A stretch of 64,000 nt of DNA from Arcticibacter tournemirensis (GCF_006716645.1 NZ_VFPL01000001.1:3410001-3474000); one strand, 5' to 3'; counted from the stretch's first letter, positions 43,101 through 53,069 are shown. The notes: generated by a model not told the origin, from the letters alone. Made by a program: numbers and translations.

Positions 43101-44021
43101 TCAGTTAAAAGATCGCCTGAACTCGAGCGGAGAAAGGCTGGTCTTTGTTTTAAAGAGCTTACTGAACGACTGCGGATGTTCAAAACCCAGCGCATAGGCT
43201 ACTTCACTTACAGATAAGCTGGTAGTAGAAAGTTTTTCCTTTGCCTTTTCAATCAGTTTATCATGAATGTGCTGCTGTGCATTCTGCCCTGTTAGGGTAC
43301 GAAGCATATCACTTAAATAGCTGGGCGAAAGATTCAGATTCTCGGCCAGATACTGAACCGTGGGGATACCCTTGCTTAAAGCGTGTTCATTATTAAAATA
43401 ACTGTTTAGCAGCTCCTCCAACCTTTGCAGAAGATCGTGATTAACCACTTTCCGGGTAATGAACTGGCGCTTATAAAAACGGTTGGCATAATTCAGCAAT
43501 AGCTCAATCTGCGAAATGACCACGTCCTGACTAAAGTCGTCAATGCGGCCGTTCAGCTCCTCTTCCATAATCCTGAAAATAGAGAGGATAGTAGTTTTCT
43601 CGTCTTCAGAAAGGTGCAGCGTTTCGTTGGCTGTGTACGAAAAGAAGCCATACTGACTGATCTTCTTCGCAAGCGGATACCCCAAAAAGAAATCAGGGTG
43701 AATAAGCAAGGTATAAGCTGAGCATACCGTTCCTTCGCTCTCCACTCCTCCCATTACCTGGCCTGGAGAAGCAAACAGCAAGCCGCCCTCATCGAAATCG
43801 TAATAGCCCTGTCCGTATTTTAATCTGCCACCGAGTTTAGGTTTATAAGAAATCTTATAAAACCCCAGTACATGATGAACAAAGGGTGGTATTACTTCCG
43901 ACCATGAAGGCGCCCCGTTGATCATGCTGATCAACGGGTGCTTAGGTTGAGGCAATCCAAATGCGCGATGGGCATCAGATAGTGTCTCAAATTTATGCGG
44001 GCTTTTTTCGTCCTTTTTCAT
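43101..44021 (-). CDS. AraC family transcriptional regulator
   Basis: A 306-residue regulator starting at the ATG at 44021 (MKKDEKSPHKFETLSDAHR); eleven more codons are open upstream. The N-terminal half (about residues 40-160) is a cupin-like sensing domain. The C-terminal pair of helix-turn-helix motifs reads TVQYLAENLNLSPSYLSDML (about 220-239) and SVSEVAYALGFEHPQSFSKL (about 268-287), with FKTKTSLSPLEFRRSFN at the end. It lies directly downstream of the SDR gene on the same strand, and the SDR promoter carries direct repeats of AraC type, so the SDR gene is its likely target. Confidence 0.9.
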   Translation of the reverse strand: MKKDEKSPHKFETLSDAHRAFGLPQPKHPLISMINGAPSWSEVIPPFVHHVLGFYKISYKPKLGGRLKYGQGYYDFDEGGLLFASPGQVMGGVESEGTVCSAYTLLIHPDFFLGYPLAKKISQYGFFSYTANETLHLSEDEKTTILSIFRIMEEELNGRIDDFSQDVVISQIELLLNYANRFYKRQFITRKVVNHDLLQRLEELLNSYFNNEHALSKGIPTVQYLAENLNLSPSYLSDMLRTLTGQNAQQHIHDKLIEKAKEKLSTTSLSVSEVAYALGFEHPQSFSKLFKTKTSLSPLEFRRSFN

Positions 44022-44161
44022 TAGAACAATTTGTTTTAAATGGCACTGAAGCAAACATGAGCACTTTATTGATGCCGGTTTGTGAGCTTCTGAAAATGCT
44101 CATGATGGTTTCACTTTAAATAAAATAAAAGATAGACTGTTTTAATATGCAAGTTACAAAT

Positions 44162-45004
44162 TTATTCAGCAACGCCCTGCGCTGAACTTGAAACAGCATC
44201 CCATTGTTCCCAAAGGGCTAAACGTTCTTCATAAGCAGCCTTCACCCACGATAGATTCTGACTACCTAAATTGAATCGTAGCGGCGGCTTTTCGGCATCT
44301 ACAACTTGAAAAAGTGCTTGTGGTGTAGCATTCGGATCACCTTTTTTCATGTCTTTCAGTTGTCCAAAAAATTGAGCTTTGAAGTTCGCGTAAATATCCA
44401 TTCCTTCAGCGAACTTTAACGAGGCCTCACTGCCGAATTCCGTAGCATAAGCTCCCGGTTCGATGATGGTCACTTTGATCCCAAAATCCTTAACCTCCAG
44501 TGCCAGGCTTTCGTGAATAGCTTCAAACGCCCATTTAGATGAGCAATAGTAGCCAATTACCGGGAGAACCACATGACCAAGATTGCTGGACGTACCGAGG
44601 ATATGTCCTCCACCCTGCTCACGAAGCAAAGGCAAAGCAGCCTGGATAACAGCAAGCGTTCCGAAAACATTGGTTTCGAACATTGCCCTTACATCTTCTG
44701 CACTTGCCTCCTCTATTGTTCCCACCAACGAATACCCGGCATTATTTAGCACAATATCCAACCTTCCAAAATACGCATACGCCTCGTCGACTGCTGCTTT
44801 TGCCTGAGCAGGGTTCGTCACGTCCAATTCGAGCGCTAAAACGCTGTCGGCATACTTTTCTTTCAGTGCAGCTAAACTATTAACATTACGAGCCGTAGCT
44901 GCCACTTTATCGCCACGCTCCAGGGCGGCCTCCGCCCAAATACGTCCAAAACCACGCGAAGCGCCGGTAATGAACCATACCTTACTCTTCATTTCATTTT
45001 CCAT
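44162..45004 (-). CDS. SDR family NAD(P)-dependent oxidoreductase
   Basis: A 280-residue classical short-chain dehydrogenase. The cofactor loop is WFITGASRGFGRIWAEAALE (about residues 10-29), NNAGYSLVG (about 88-96) follows, and the catalytic Ser/Tyr/Lys lie in GTSSNLGHVVLPVIGYYCSSKWAFE (with YxxxK). The C-terminal part IIEPGAYATEFGSEASLKF is typical. It could start at the ATG at 45004 or five codons later (MKSK). Its substrate is unknown; it is probably a stress or detoxification enzyme. Its promoter has a 9-bp inverted repeat and two 16-bp direct repeats. Confidence 0.9.
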   Translation of the reverse strand: MENEMKSKVWFITGASRGFGRIWAEAALERGDKVAATARNVNSLAALKEKYADSVLALELDVTNPAQAKAAVDEAYAYFGRLDIVLNNAGYSLVGTIEEASAEDVRAMFETNVFGTLAVIQAALPLLREQGGGHILGTSSNLGHVVLPVIGYYCSSKWAFEAIHESLALEVKDFGIKVTIIEPGAYATEFGSEASLKFAEGMDIYANFKAQFFGQLKDMKKGDPNATPQALFQVVDAEKPPLRFNLGSQNLSWVKAAYEERLALWEQWDAVSSSAQGVAE

Positions 45005-45006
45005 AT

Positions 45007-45094
45007 CTGATATTTCTTATTGATATAACAAATATCAGAATGCAGGGCGCGTGACATGTAGTCTAATTGAGGACTTTTGTAGCCTAATTGAGGA
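45007..45094 (-). promoter_or_regulatory. Operator-like repeats upstream of the SDR gene
   Basis: CTGATATTT (45007-45015) and AAATATCAG (45030-45038) form an inverted repeat directly in front of the ATG. Further upstream GTAGTCTAATTGAGGA (45058-45073) and GTAGCCTAATTGAGGA (45079-45094) are direct repeats with a start-to-start spacing of 21 bp, two helical turns, as AraC-type regulators prefer. Confidence 0.6.
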
Positions 45095-45140
45095 AACCAA
45101 AGATGAGCACTGTTCATCCAAAAGGGGCAGAATCAAAAAC

Positions 45141-46742
45141 TCAAGGCTCCGTAACAACCTTAATATCCATAATGGAGGTATCAAAATCATCCGGTTTTAC
45201 CAGGGCTTTAGTTTTGATTCTGAATTTGTATGTATATACCGTATTAACGCTATACTCAAGTATTTTGGCAATCGTCTCGTTATCAGTAATTCCGAGCCTT
45301 ACCAGTGCGAATATCCTTAAATGTGCGTTCAGCACTTCGTTATCTCTGGGCCAGATCTGGTCTTCCGGCTTTAAGAGTGCGTTGAAAGACTGAACGAAGT
45401 TGGGAAACAGCTTTAAGAATACGCGGTCGAATGTACGAAAGAGATGATCGCGCTCCTTTTTAATATTAATCTGGCCAAAGAGCGCAAGAATGTCTTCGTA
45501 TTGCTGGCTTTTCATCTTTCGTTCACCATTTCTTTTGAGTTTTTCGAGCTTCAAGATATATTCAGAAAATATATTGAAGAAATAACCTATGTATTCCTCT
45601 TTAATGCGAGCATCTTCCGACAGCCTGACATTTATCTTTTCTAACTGACTGTTCTTCTCTGCGATGATCCGTTCCTTAACACGCAGGCGTTTAAGCTGAA
45701 TAAAGACAATGAATGATATAAGGCTTATAATAACTACGATGATCAGGCTTGTTAAAAGATATATGATGAATTTATTTTTAGCATTCTCGGTTATCAAAAT
45801 TTTATTCGCAGCGATATCCGGCAAGATAGACGCGATCTCAATTTTATGGAGGCGCGATCCGTAAAATTCGGCATTGTTCAACGCCTCCTGCATAAAAAAG
45901 TAGGCATCCTTTACATCTCCAACTCTATACAAATTTCTTCCAAGCTTATAAATGGCCACCGTTTCTTTTATGGAAGACTTTATATCATTGATGGCGGCAA
46001 TATATAATAGTCTCATGCGCTCATCCCCTTCATAATGATCGGCCAGAGCTGCAGCAATCATAGCCGTTTGATGCTGAGTGAGCTTATGACGATAAAGCAG
46101 CTCCTCATAGTACTTATAATTACTCAGCTTTTGCCCAGCGGTATCCGGGACCTCTGCTTTGTACATAATTTGTTCAAACGATCCCTTCTCAGCCAGTGCA
46201 ATCGCGCTGTCGAGGTATTTATGTGATTCTTGCCGATAATGTTCGGCGTAATATTTATCATTATTATAGTTGGCAAGTTCAGCGTAAAACACACATTTTA
46301 GCCGGTAATAAAGCCTCTTCGACTTTGGATCAAGAATTTTTGGATCAACCTGATCCAGGCAATCCCGGGTTTCTATAAACATACCCGACGACATCAGAAT
46401 AATACCCAGCTTTATTTTACTTTCATATTGCTTAGGTAAATCATGCATCGCCACACTCAGCCTGATCATTTTCTGAGTATACACATATGCAGAATCATAC
46501 TGGTAGCTCTTATACTCTTCAAACAACCTGTTGCATAGCTGATACTTCCGGTCAAGATCGTTAGATGCACACCGTTCAAGTTCCAGTTTCAGACCAGCGA
46601 TCACACGCTCTTTCTGATTGTCGTAAACGCTCTTTCTAGCAAGTTCGGCCTTCAGCTGAGCCATCAGCTTCGCATTCCCATTTTCGCCCCTTACAGCAAA
46701 CGAAATCAATAAAAATAAAAACGGGTAAAAAAGTTTCATCAT
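45141..46742 (-). CDS. DUF6377-type membrane regulator with TPR-like periplasmic part and LuxR-like HTH
   Basis: A 533-residue protein. Residues 1-18 form a signal peptide. Residues 20-310 are alpha-helical, TPR-like (RLYYRLKCVFYAELANYNND). A membrane helix at about 325-348 (YLLTSLIIVVIISLISFIVF) is followed by a coiled coil (about 355-390). Residues 395-510 form the DUF6377 region, with FALVRLGITDNETIAKILEY and SVNTVYTYKFRIKTKA, a helix-turn-helix resembling LuxR. Such proteins are thought to sense periplasmic sugars and regulate adjacent susCD loci. It is separated from the first susCD operon by a strong terminator and has its own promoter, on the same strand. Confidence 0.75.
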   Translation of the reverse strand: MMKLFYPFLFLLISFAVRGENGNAKLMAQLKAELARKSVYDNQKERVIAGLKLELERCASNDLDRKYQLCNRLFEEYKSYQYDSAYVYTQKMIRLSVAMHDLPKQYESKIKLGIILMSSGMFIETRDCLDQVDPKILDPKSKRLYYRLKCVFYAELANYNNDKYYAEHYRQESHKYLDSAIALAEKGSFEQIMYKAEVPDTAGQKLSNYKYYEELLYRHKLTQHQTAMIAAALADHYEGDERMRLLYIAAINDIKSSIKETVAIYKLGRNLYRVGDVKDAYFFMQEALNNAEFYGSRLHKIEIASILPDIAANKILITENAKNKFIIYLLTSLIIVVIISLISFIVFIQLKRLRVKERIIAEKNSQLEKINVRLSEDARIKEEYIGYFFNIFSEYILKLEKLKRNGERKMKSQQYEDILALFGQINIKKERDHLFRTFDRVFLKLFPNFVQSFNALLKPEDQIWPRDNEVLNAHLRIFALVRLGITDNETIAKILEYSVNTVYTYKFRIKTKALVKPDDFDTSIMDIKVVTEP

Positions 46743-46806
46743 ATAAAAGTTCTTGCGCAGTCTAATCTAGAATTAATAAAATGGTAACTATCAAATATAT
46801 TACAAT

Positions 46807-46843
46807 AAAAAAAACCTGCAAGTTGGTACCTGCAGGTTTTTTT
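46807..46843 (-). terminator. Strong terminator at the end of the first susCD operon
   Basis: AAAAAAAACCTGCA and TGCAGGTTTTTTT form a long stem with a 10-nt loop, followed on the minus strand by a T-run. It is 17 bp after the stop at 46860 and separates the operon from the DUF6377 gene. Confidence 0.9.
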
Positions 46844-46859
46844 ATTGGATATGGTTCTT

Positions 46860-47864
46860 TTACCACTGTATTGCCTGATCGTCGTCAGGAATAGTGATAT
46901 TTCTTCTCCGCTCCATAGTCATAGATCCTTCCGCTTTGTACCGGATAGGCATATTCGGAATAGAGGTAATGTCGTTGTATTTGTATTTGATATTGACAGT
47001 AGTGTATTCACTAACCAAGTAAGGCAAGGTAGGATCTACAACCTTTTTGATCTGATATGTGGGCTGGCTCAGCAATTCAAAGTTAATTGCAGGATTTTCG
47101 GCCTGGACTGTAAGGGCACCTGTTCTGCTTCCGTCGGCGTTTTCAACCGGCTCGCCAAAACGCATAAGAATCTTGTAATCACCACGCTCTTCTGATCGTT
47201 CTTCCACCATACCGGCATAAAAGAACACGGTATTTTCATCTACCACCCAAGCGTTCTTTGTACTCATAACCATTGTTTTTGGTTCCGTATCACTGTCAAA
47301 AACAATGTTCATAGATGTTGCGGAATAGCTTCCTGAATAGTCATTGAATGGTTTCACATACAACAACGCCTTTCGCCATCCTTTACGGTAATTAACTGCA
47401 TAGGAAGGGTCGTCCTTTATTGTAAGCGGAAGCACCCAGCGTTCTACGAGATCAAGGTTGAAGAACTTGAATTTAATCTTGTGGTTCGCGGTATGCGAGC
47501 CTTTCGGAATAAAACAGGGACCAGCAGGCAGTTCAAAAAATTGAGCAGGCAACTGTTTAAAATATAAATCAGTACGGTACTGATATTTTCCCTGATTAAA
47601 TATGTTCAGGGTGTCGTTGTCAACCTCAACTTGTACGTTGAGATCCTTTTGATTCTCCTGCGTTCCGCTCACAATTACAGGAAGATTATACTCAACCTCT
47701 CCATCCTTCTTGTAACGGAGATATACTTCCGTCACTCCTTCACTTCCAATAGGGGCTTTAAACGAAACCATGTTGGTAAACAATTCCTCCTCCCACTCAT
47801 CATTGCATGCAGCGAAGGGCATAATCAATGTCAGTGCTACGATATATTTATAGAAACTTTTCAT
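46860..47864 (-). CDS. Surface lipoprotein, DUF1735/DUF4973-type (SusD-associated)
   Basis: A 334-residue lipoprotein (lipobox FAACNDE; acidic residues right after Cys favour surface export in Bacteroidota). The N-terminal part (about residues 28-150) resembles DUF1735 (BT_3987-like): VSFKAPIGSEGVTEVYLRYK and SHTANHKIKFKFFNLDLVER. The C-terminal part (about 165-330) has GSYSATSMNIVFDSDTEP and VNIKYKYNDITSIPNMPIRY, fitting DUF4973/DUF4361-type carbohydrate-binding surface proteins. It is the last gene of the first operon, 20 bp after susD. Likely a glycan-binding helper. The exact family is my best guess from neighbourhood and pattern. Confidence 0.7.
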   Translation of the reverse strand: MKSFYKYIVALTLIMPFAACNDEWEEELFTNMVSFKAPIGSEGVTEVYLRYKKDGEVEYNLPVIVSGTQENQKDLNVQVEVDNDTLNIFNQGKYQYRTDLYFKQLPAQFFELPAGPCFIPKGSHTANHKIKFKFFNLDLVERWVLPLTIKDDPSYAVNYRKGWRKALLYVKPFNDYSGSYSATSMNIVFDSDTEPKTMVMSTKNAWVVDENTVFFYAGMVEERSEERGDYKILMRFGEPVENADGSRTGALTVQAENPAINFELLSQPTYQIKKVVDPTLPYLVSEYTTVNIKYKYNDITSIPNMPIRYKAEGSMTMERRRNITIPDDDQAIQW

Positions 47865-47884
47865 GATATAAATCCATTATTAAA

Positions 47885-49891
47885 TTAATCAAAAGATGGC
47901 CAGCCCGGTGCCTGTGTCAGGCGATTGTTCTTACGCAGCTCATCCCAGTGAATAGGCCAGAAATACATCTTCTGAGAGAAGGCGGTTTGCAGGAGAGGAA
48001 CACGTACTGGTGAATAGAAAAGAGCGGGATTGCCCTTAGCTGTAATCAAGGTATTGTATCCATAAATCTGCTTCGCATCTTCTACCGGTGCATCTTTCCA
48101 TCTTCTTAAGTCATAGTAACGCTGGTTTTCGGCCAGCAATTCTATTTGCCGCTCATGTTTGATGCTGTTACGTAGGCTGGCTTGATTTGCATACACTGTC
48201 GTTTCGTAATTGGGAACTCCTGCGCGAATACGCACAGGTGAAATAGCTTTGCTCATCTCGTTAACATCCCTTGAAATAATATAAGTCATCGCTCCATCCC
48301 ATGATGGTATGTTATAAGAGCCTGACAGCTCATTGAGTGCTTCTGCATACATCAGAAGAATGTCGGCATACCGAATGGTGATTTCCACTTTAGGGTAAAT
48401 TTTTCCGTCGTTATCGGCATTATCTTTCGGGTTTACATATTTCATCATCCCAATCCCAGTGGGCAGCCAGCGATCGCCATTCACCCTTCCTTCTCTTTCC
48501 CCACGGTAATAAAATATCTGTTTATTTGTATTCTCTCCTACGTTCTTGGTAGCGCTTGACATGGTCCATAATGCCCCGCTAAAAGCAACGGATGCGTAAA
48601 ATCTGGGTTCCCGGAGCGCAAACTCTTTCCAAACGTTCGCTTTCAAGGGTTTAAACTGGTCCACTTCATTGCTTTGCACGAACATATTCGAGCCATATTT
48701 CTGCAATATCTCAGCCCTGTTAAATGGACGCCCATCGTTCATGTCATACGCATCGCATTGCTTCAAAGTAAGACCATGGCTATTCCATCCTCCCGCTGTC
48801 TGCGGCATCTGATGCCTCGTTAATGCGATTACGCCGTGTTCCTGATCAGTTTGGTTCTCGCCCCTCGTGAAGATCATTTCCGTGTTTTCCGAAGCATAGA
48901 GGTCGCCGTTGAACAGTGAGCGGTATGACTCGAAGGGATCTATATTGGCCCATCCTTCAGGGAAATTCTTGTTCGAGTACTCAGGATGATGCGGCGGAAT
49001 TATAGTCGCAGGATAAGATTCTGTACCTTTAATCCTCCTGTCAGCCGTATAGAGCTTATATAAGTTCAATTCAATAACATCTTTAGCTGCAGCTGCAGCC
49101 TTTGCCCACTTTTCTTCGCTATATTGTTGCGAAATTAAAACCCTGCCCTGATCATCTGTGAATCCTGCCATCTCCGCGTTTCCGTTCGCTAAAGGACTAG
49201 CTGCAAATAACAGCGCTTTTGCCCTCGTTGCTAAAGCCGCACCACGTGTAGGACGGGCAATATTACGGTTATCACGTTTCAATGGAAGGTCTTTAGCTGC
49301 CAGGACCATTTCAGAAGAAATAAAATCAGCTACCTCATCGTAGGTATTACGAGGGAACGACAGGTTATCATACGTTTGATCATAATCGACTCCCTTCTCA
49401 GGCATGAGGGGTACTGGACCATATTTCCTTAACAGCAACCAGTATAAGTAAGCCCTGATAAAACGAGCCTCGGCCTTATATTGAGCTACCTCATGATCGG
49501 TAAAGGTGCCTCCTTCAGAAATTGTATTAATCATTATAGAAGCCTGGCGGATACCGGCGTACGACTGTGTCCAGGACTGATTATACCAGCCTTGATCGTA
49601 TTCACCAAATTTAAATCTTCTGTAATCAGCGCCGTTTCCCCCTTCGTTATAAAACATGTCATCTGCATAGTTAGAGACCGTATAGTTTTTATGCCCGATT
49701 TCCAGGTTATAATCTAACAACTGACTGTAACAATTTGCTAACCATTGTTCAGTGTAGTCTCTGCTGTTAAATATCCGTTCTTCACTTTGCCTGTCGTCGA
49801 AGAAATGTTCTACGCTCAGGTAGTCTTTACAGGAACTAGTAAAAAGCCCTGTGCCAACTAACAGTATAATTATTATGTGCTTTGCTTTCAT
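47885..49891 (-). CDS. SusD/RagB family outer-membrane lipoprotein (first locus)
   Basis: A 668-residue SusD-like lipoprotein that captures oligosaccharide at the cell surface and forms the lid of the partner SusC. The lipobox is TSSCKDYLS (residues 15-23). The helical TPR region has FIRAYLYWLLLRKYGPVPLM (about 140-160), then ATRAKALLFAASPLANGN (about 225-242). The C-terminal signature is IRAGVPNYETTVYANQASLR and RRWKDAPVEDAKQIYGYNTL. It is slightly longer than the usual 520-600 residues. It lies 12 bp after susC and 20 bp before the surface lipoprotein. Confidence 0.93.
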   Translation of the reverse strand: MKAKHIIIILLVGTGLFTSSCKDYLSVEHFFDDRQSEERIFNSRDYTEQWLANCYSQLLDYNLEIGHKNYTVSNYADDMFYNEGGNGADYRRFKFGEYDQGWYNQSWTQSYAGIRQASIMINTISEGGTFTDHEVAQYKAEARFIRAYLYWLLLRKYGPVPLMPEKGVDYDQTYDNLSFPRNTYDEVADFISSEMVLAAKDLPLKRDNRNIARPTRGAALATRAKALLFAASPLANGNAEMAGFTDDQGRVLISQQYSEEKWAKAAAAAKDVIELNLYKLYTADRRIKGTESYPATIIPPHHPEYSNKNFPEGWANIDPFESYRSLFNGDLYASENTEMIFTRGENQTDQEHGVIALTRHQMPQTAGGWNSHGLTLKQCDAYDMNDGRPFNRAEILQKYGSNMFVQSNEVDQFKPLKANVWKEFALREPRFYASVAFSGALWTMSSATKNVGENTNKQIFYYRGEREGRVNGDRWLPTGIGMMKYVNPKDNADNDGKIYPKVEITIRYADILLMYAEALNELSGSYNIPSWDGAMTYIISRDVNEMSKAISPVRIRAGVPNYETTVYANQASLRNSIKHERQIELLAENQRYYDLRRWKDAPVEDAKQIYGYNTLITAKGNPALFYSPVRVPLLQTAFSQKMYFWPIHWDELRKNNRLTQAPGWPSFD

Positions 49892-49903
49892 TCTTTTTTT
49901 CGT

Positions 49904-52900
49904 TTATAGAGTTGCACTTACACCAAAGGTAAAGGTCTTTGCCAGCGGATACTGCTGACCGTTGGAACTGTTCATTTCGGGATCCCACAATTTAAACTTG
50001 GAGAAAGTGAGCACATTGGTGCCCATAAAGAACAGCCTCATACTATTTACGTGAAATCTATTGATGAGCCGTTTCGGCAGATTGTACCCTGCCTCAACTG
50101 TTTTAAGGCGCAGGTATGAACTCTCCCTAAGCCAATATGACGAAGGCCTGTAATTGTTGCCATTTCCACCATAACTTAGTCTGGGATAGGAAGCGTTAAC
50201 ATCTTCATTCTCGCCCAAGACCCAGCGGTTTGCCTCAACTACGTCCGTTAGGATATTACCCCAGTCTCCTCTGCTAAAGGGATACACCGTATAGCCATTG
50301 ATAAAGAACGACGATTTACCTACCCCCTGAAAAAAGACGTTGAAATCAAAGTTCTTCCATTGACTTACCAGTGCAAAACCATAAACAAGGTTAGGATAAG
50401 GAGTTGCACCAACAGGTACAATGTCATTAATGTCGTCTATTTTTCCATCACCATTGATATCCTTGTATTTAATATCGCCAGGCATAACAGGTCCGAACGT
50501 TTGTGTCGGGCTGTTCCTGATATCTTCATAATCTTTAAAGAGTCCAAGAGCTATCAGGCCCCGGTTCTGGTTTACTCGAAATCCGGCCTGAGTATTGTAC
50601 GGATAATTACTGAACTGCTCGTCGTATTCCAGAACCTCATTCTTACCGTAGGTCATCGTACTACGCAATGTGAAATTTATCTCCCCTATTTTTTGAGAGA
50701 TCTTTAACTGTCCGTCAAAACCCTTTGACACAGCAGAGCCAACATTAGCCCGGGGTCTGGCACCTTGCAGCCCAACACTAGCCGGTATAAAGTCTCTTGA
50801 CATATAGATTCCATCCCGTTGCTCGTGAAAATAGTCAAGAGCTCCACTAATTTTGTCGCGGAATAATGAAAAATCAAGGCCAAGATTATGCTTGGTAGCC
50901 ACTTCCCATGTCACAGAATTAGAGGCTATATTATCATAGGTAAGGCCGGAAAAACTGAAGTTACTTTCGATATCTCCCCAGTTATACCCCGTTGCGTTTT
51001 TGAAAGAAGCGAGGTATGGAAAACGTATTGGCATGTAATCATTCCCCACCTTACCATAGGAGTAACGGAGCTTGAACATATTCATCCAGCTCAGATTTTT
51101 CTTTATAAACGGCTCTTCTCCAATATTCCAGGCACCGGAAATGGCTGGAAAAAGATCAAACTGGTGACCAGTGGCAAAGTTCTCAGAACCGTTGTATCCA
51201 AAGTTAAAATCGAAAAAATAACGGGATTTATACCCATAGGTTAATCGTCCGGCGAGCCTTTGGTTACGCCGCTCAATGCCCTGAATCAGATCTGTTCCAT
51301 AATCGGAAGTGTTTACCTTCTTTTCCTGGGTATATTGCAGCGTACCTCCCATATTATGATTGCCAAGGGTTTTAGCATAGTGAAGTTCGCCTTGTAAAAA
51401 CTCCATTCGTTCGCCATTCGCATTGGAAAACTGAGTGAGCAACTGTTCAGTTATACGACGCTGAAATATCAGATTTCCATCTGAATCCCTTAGGCGTTCT
51501 GCTTCCCATCCTTCAGGCCATTTCATTCTTCTGATATGGTTCCAGTTATTCGTATCGTAACCATATCTCCCAACAAAACGCAAGCCTTTGGTTACGAAGT
51601 TCAGATCCTGTTCCAGCGTCACATTGGTTTGGATCTTATTCTCCCAGTTCTCAATGTAACCCTGTTGAGTGATCAACGTCCATGGATTATTTCGTTCTGC
51701 CCCCCCTCTCGAAGCTACATACCCATTGGTATAACGGATGGGGATGGCAATGGGATTCTGTCCCATCAATGAGGCCCATATTTCATCATAAGTCCCTCCC
51801 GGCAGATTCTGCTTACCCAGCGATCCTGCTATTCCAACCTTCACCAGGGTCGTTTTCGTAAGGTTCATATCCACATTGGAGCGGTAATTCCATCGTTTAT
51901 AATTGGCATTGGTATTGTAATCTTTTATCGTTTTGTCGACAGCGTACATACCGCCCTCGTCAATATAACTACCCGATACAAAATACCGGGCCGTAGCGCC
52001 TCCGCCGTCAAAGTTCAATGAACCTCTTTTTGTATAGGCTCCGTCTTTAAGGAACATTTTCATCCAGTCGATATTGGGGAAAAGGTCCGGATCCAGACCG
52101 TCGCGGATAAGACCCAGATCGTCTTCTGAATAAAACGAGGTCTGATTACGCGTGCTGCGCGCTTCGTTCATTAATTGAGCGTAGGTATACCCCCCTACAA
52201 ACTCTGGAGTGAAGGTTCTGGTGTTGTAAGAACCTTCTGCTTTCCCACTAATGGCAACTTTACCAGCTTTTCCGCGTTTAGTGGAAACCAGAACAACACC
52301 GTTTGCCCCGCGCGAGCCATATATAGCCGTTGCTGATGCGTCTTTTAGTACCGAGAACGATTCGATATCTTCGATATTTATTTCATTCAGACTACGCTCA
52401 AAACCATCTACCAAAACAAGAGCGGCTGTACCTGCACCGAAGGTGGAAATACCGCGAACCCAAAACTCAGCAGCGTTATTTCCCGGTTGTCCGCTACGCT
52501 GCATGGTTAAAACCCCCGCCACGTTTCCGGCTAGCGCATTGGTGATACTGGAACCCGGCGTTTTTAAGGTTTTGGGATCTATCATAGAAACGGCCCCCGT
52601 CACTGTTGCTTTCTTCTGTGGGCCCGTGGCCGTAACTACAATTTCCTCGAGAGCATTTGACTCAGCTTCTTTCAATACAACATTGATCTCCAGCTCATCT
52701 TTAATCAGTATCTCCCGGGTCACAAATCCTATAAAGGAAAAGACCAGCACCCGGTATTTGTCGGTTTTTATCGTATACTTCCCATTGATATCGGTTGGCA
52801 CTCCCAAACCCGGCATATCCTTCACTGTAACAGAAACGCCCGGGAGAGCTTCATTCTTTTCATCGACTACCCGCCCTTTGACGGTCACAGGTATTCTGTC

Positions 52901-52966
52901 ATTCTGCCCAAATACCTGGGCACAACAACCCCAAATCCATAAAAGGATAATTATGTATTTCTTCAT
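49904..52966 (-). CDS. SusC/RagA family TonB-linked outer-membrane protein (first locus)
   Basis: A 1,020-residue TonB-dependent transporter for glycans. Residues 1-21 form the signal peptide. A carboxypeptidase-regulatory-like domain lies at about 27-102 (VTVKGRVVDEKNEALPGVSV). The TonB-box-like EEIVVTATG (about 106-114) leads into the plug (about 115-235), with NALAGNVAGVLTMQRSGQPG and YGSRGANGVVLVSTKRGKAG. The rest is the 22-strand barrel ending with FTFGVSATL, with the usual aromatic-terminated final strand. There is no STN domain, so it does not signal through FecR. It forms an operon with the TIG/NHL lipoprotein upstream and susD downstream. Confidence 0.95.
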   Translation of the reverse strand: MKKYIIILLWIWGCCAQVFGQNDRIPVTVKGRVVDEKNEALPGVSVTVKDMPGLGVPTDINGKYTIKTDKYRVLVFSFIGFVTREILIKDELEINVVLKEAESNALEEIVVTATGPQKKATVTGAVSMIDPKTLKTPGSSITNALAGNVAGVLTMQRSGQPGNNAAEFWVRGISTFGAGTAALVLVDGFERSLNEINIEDIESFSVLKDASATAIYGSRGANGVVLVSTKRGKAGKVAISGKAEGSYNTRTFTPEFVGGYTYAQLMNEARSTRNQTSFYSEDDLGLIRDGLDPDLFPNIDWMKMFLKDGAYTKRGSLNFDGGGATARYFVSGSYIDEGGMYAVDKTIKDYNTNANYKRWNYRSNVDMNLTKTTLVKVGIAGSLGKQNLPGGTYDEIWASLMGQNPIAIPIRYTNGYVASRGGAERNNPWTLITQQGYIENWENKIQTNVTLEQDLNFVTKGLRFVGRYGYDTNNWNHIRRMKWPEGWEAERLRDSDGNLIFQRRITEQLLTQFSNANGERMEFLQGELHYAKTLGNHNMGGTLQYTQEKKVNTSDYGTDLIQGIERRNQRLAGRLTYGYKSRYFFDFNFGYNGSENFATGHQFDLFPAISGAWNIGEEPFIKKNLSWMNMFKLRYSYGKVGNDYMPIRFPYLASFKNATGYNWGDIESNFSFSGLTYDNIASNSVTWEVATKHNLGLDFSLFRDKISGALDYFHEQRDGIYMSRDFIPASVGLQGARPRANVGSAVSKGFDGQLKISQKIGEINFTLRSTMTYGKNEVLEYDEQFSNYPYNTQAGFRVNQNRGLIALGLFKDYEDIRNSPTQTFGPVMPGDIKYKDINGDGKIDDINDIVPVGATPYPNLVYGFALVSQWKNFDFNVFFQGVGKSSFFINGYTVYPFSRGDWGNILTDVVEANRWVLGENEDVNASYPRLSYGGNGNNYRPSSYWLRESSYLRLKTVEAGYNLPKRLINRFHVNSMRLFFMGTNVLTFSKFKLWDPEMNSSNGQQYPLAKTFTFGVSATL

Positions 52967-53069
52967 GTGTTCTTATTTGTATCACCTGCCTGCCATTACA
53001 TGATGAGTTCCACCATGTAAACGAAGCAAATAATCTTTACTGAAAAACTTGGTTAAGTTGCGGCTATAA

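Noticed and set aside
52251-53003. 250-codon open frame opposite the N-terminus of SusC
   Set aside because: SusC motifs in the other frame are certain; the antisense frame has a composition typical of shadows.
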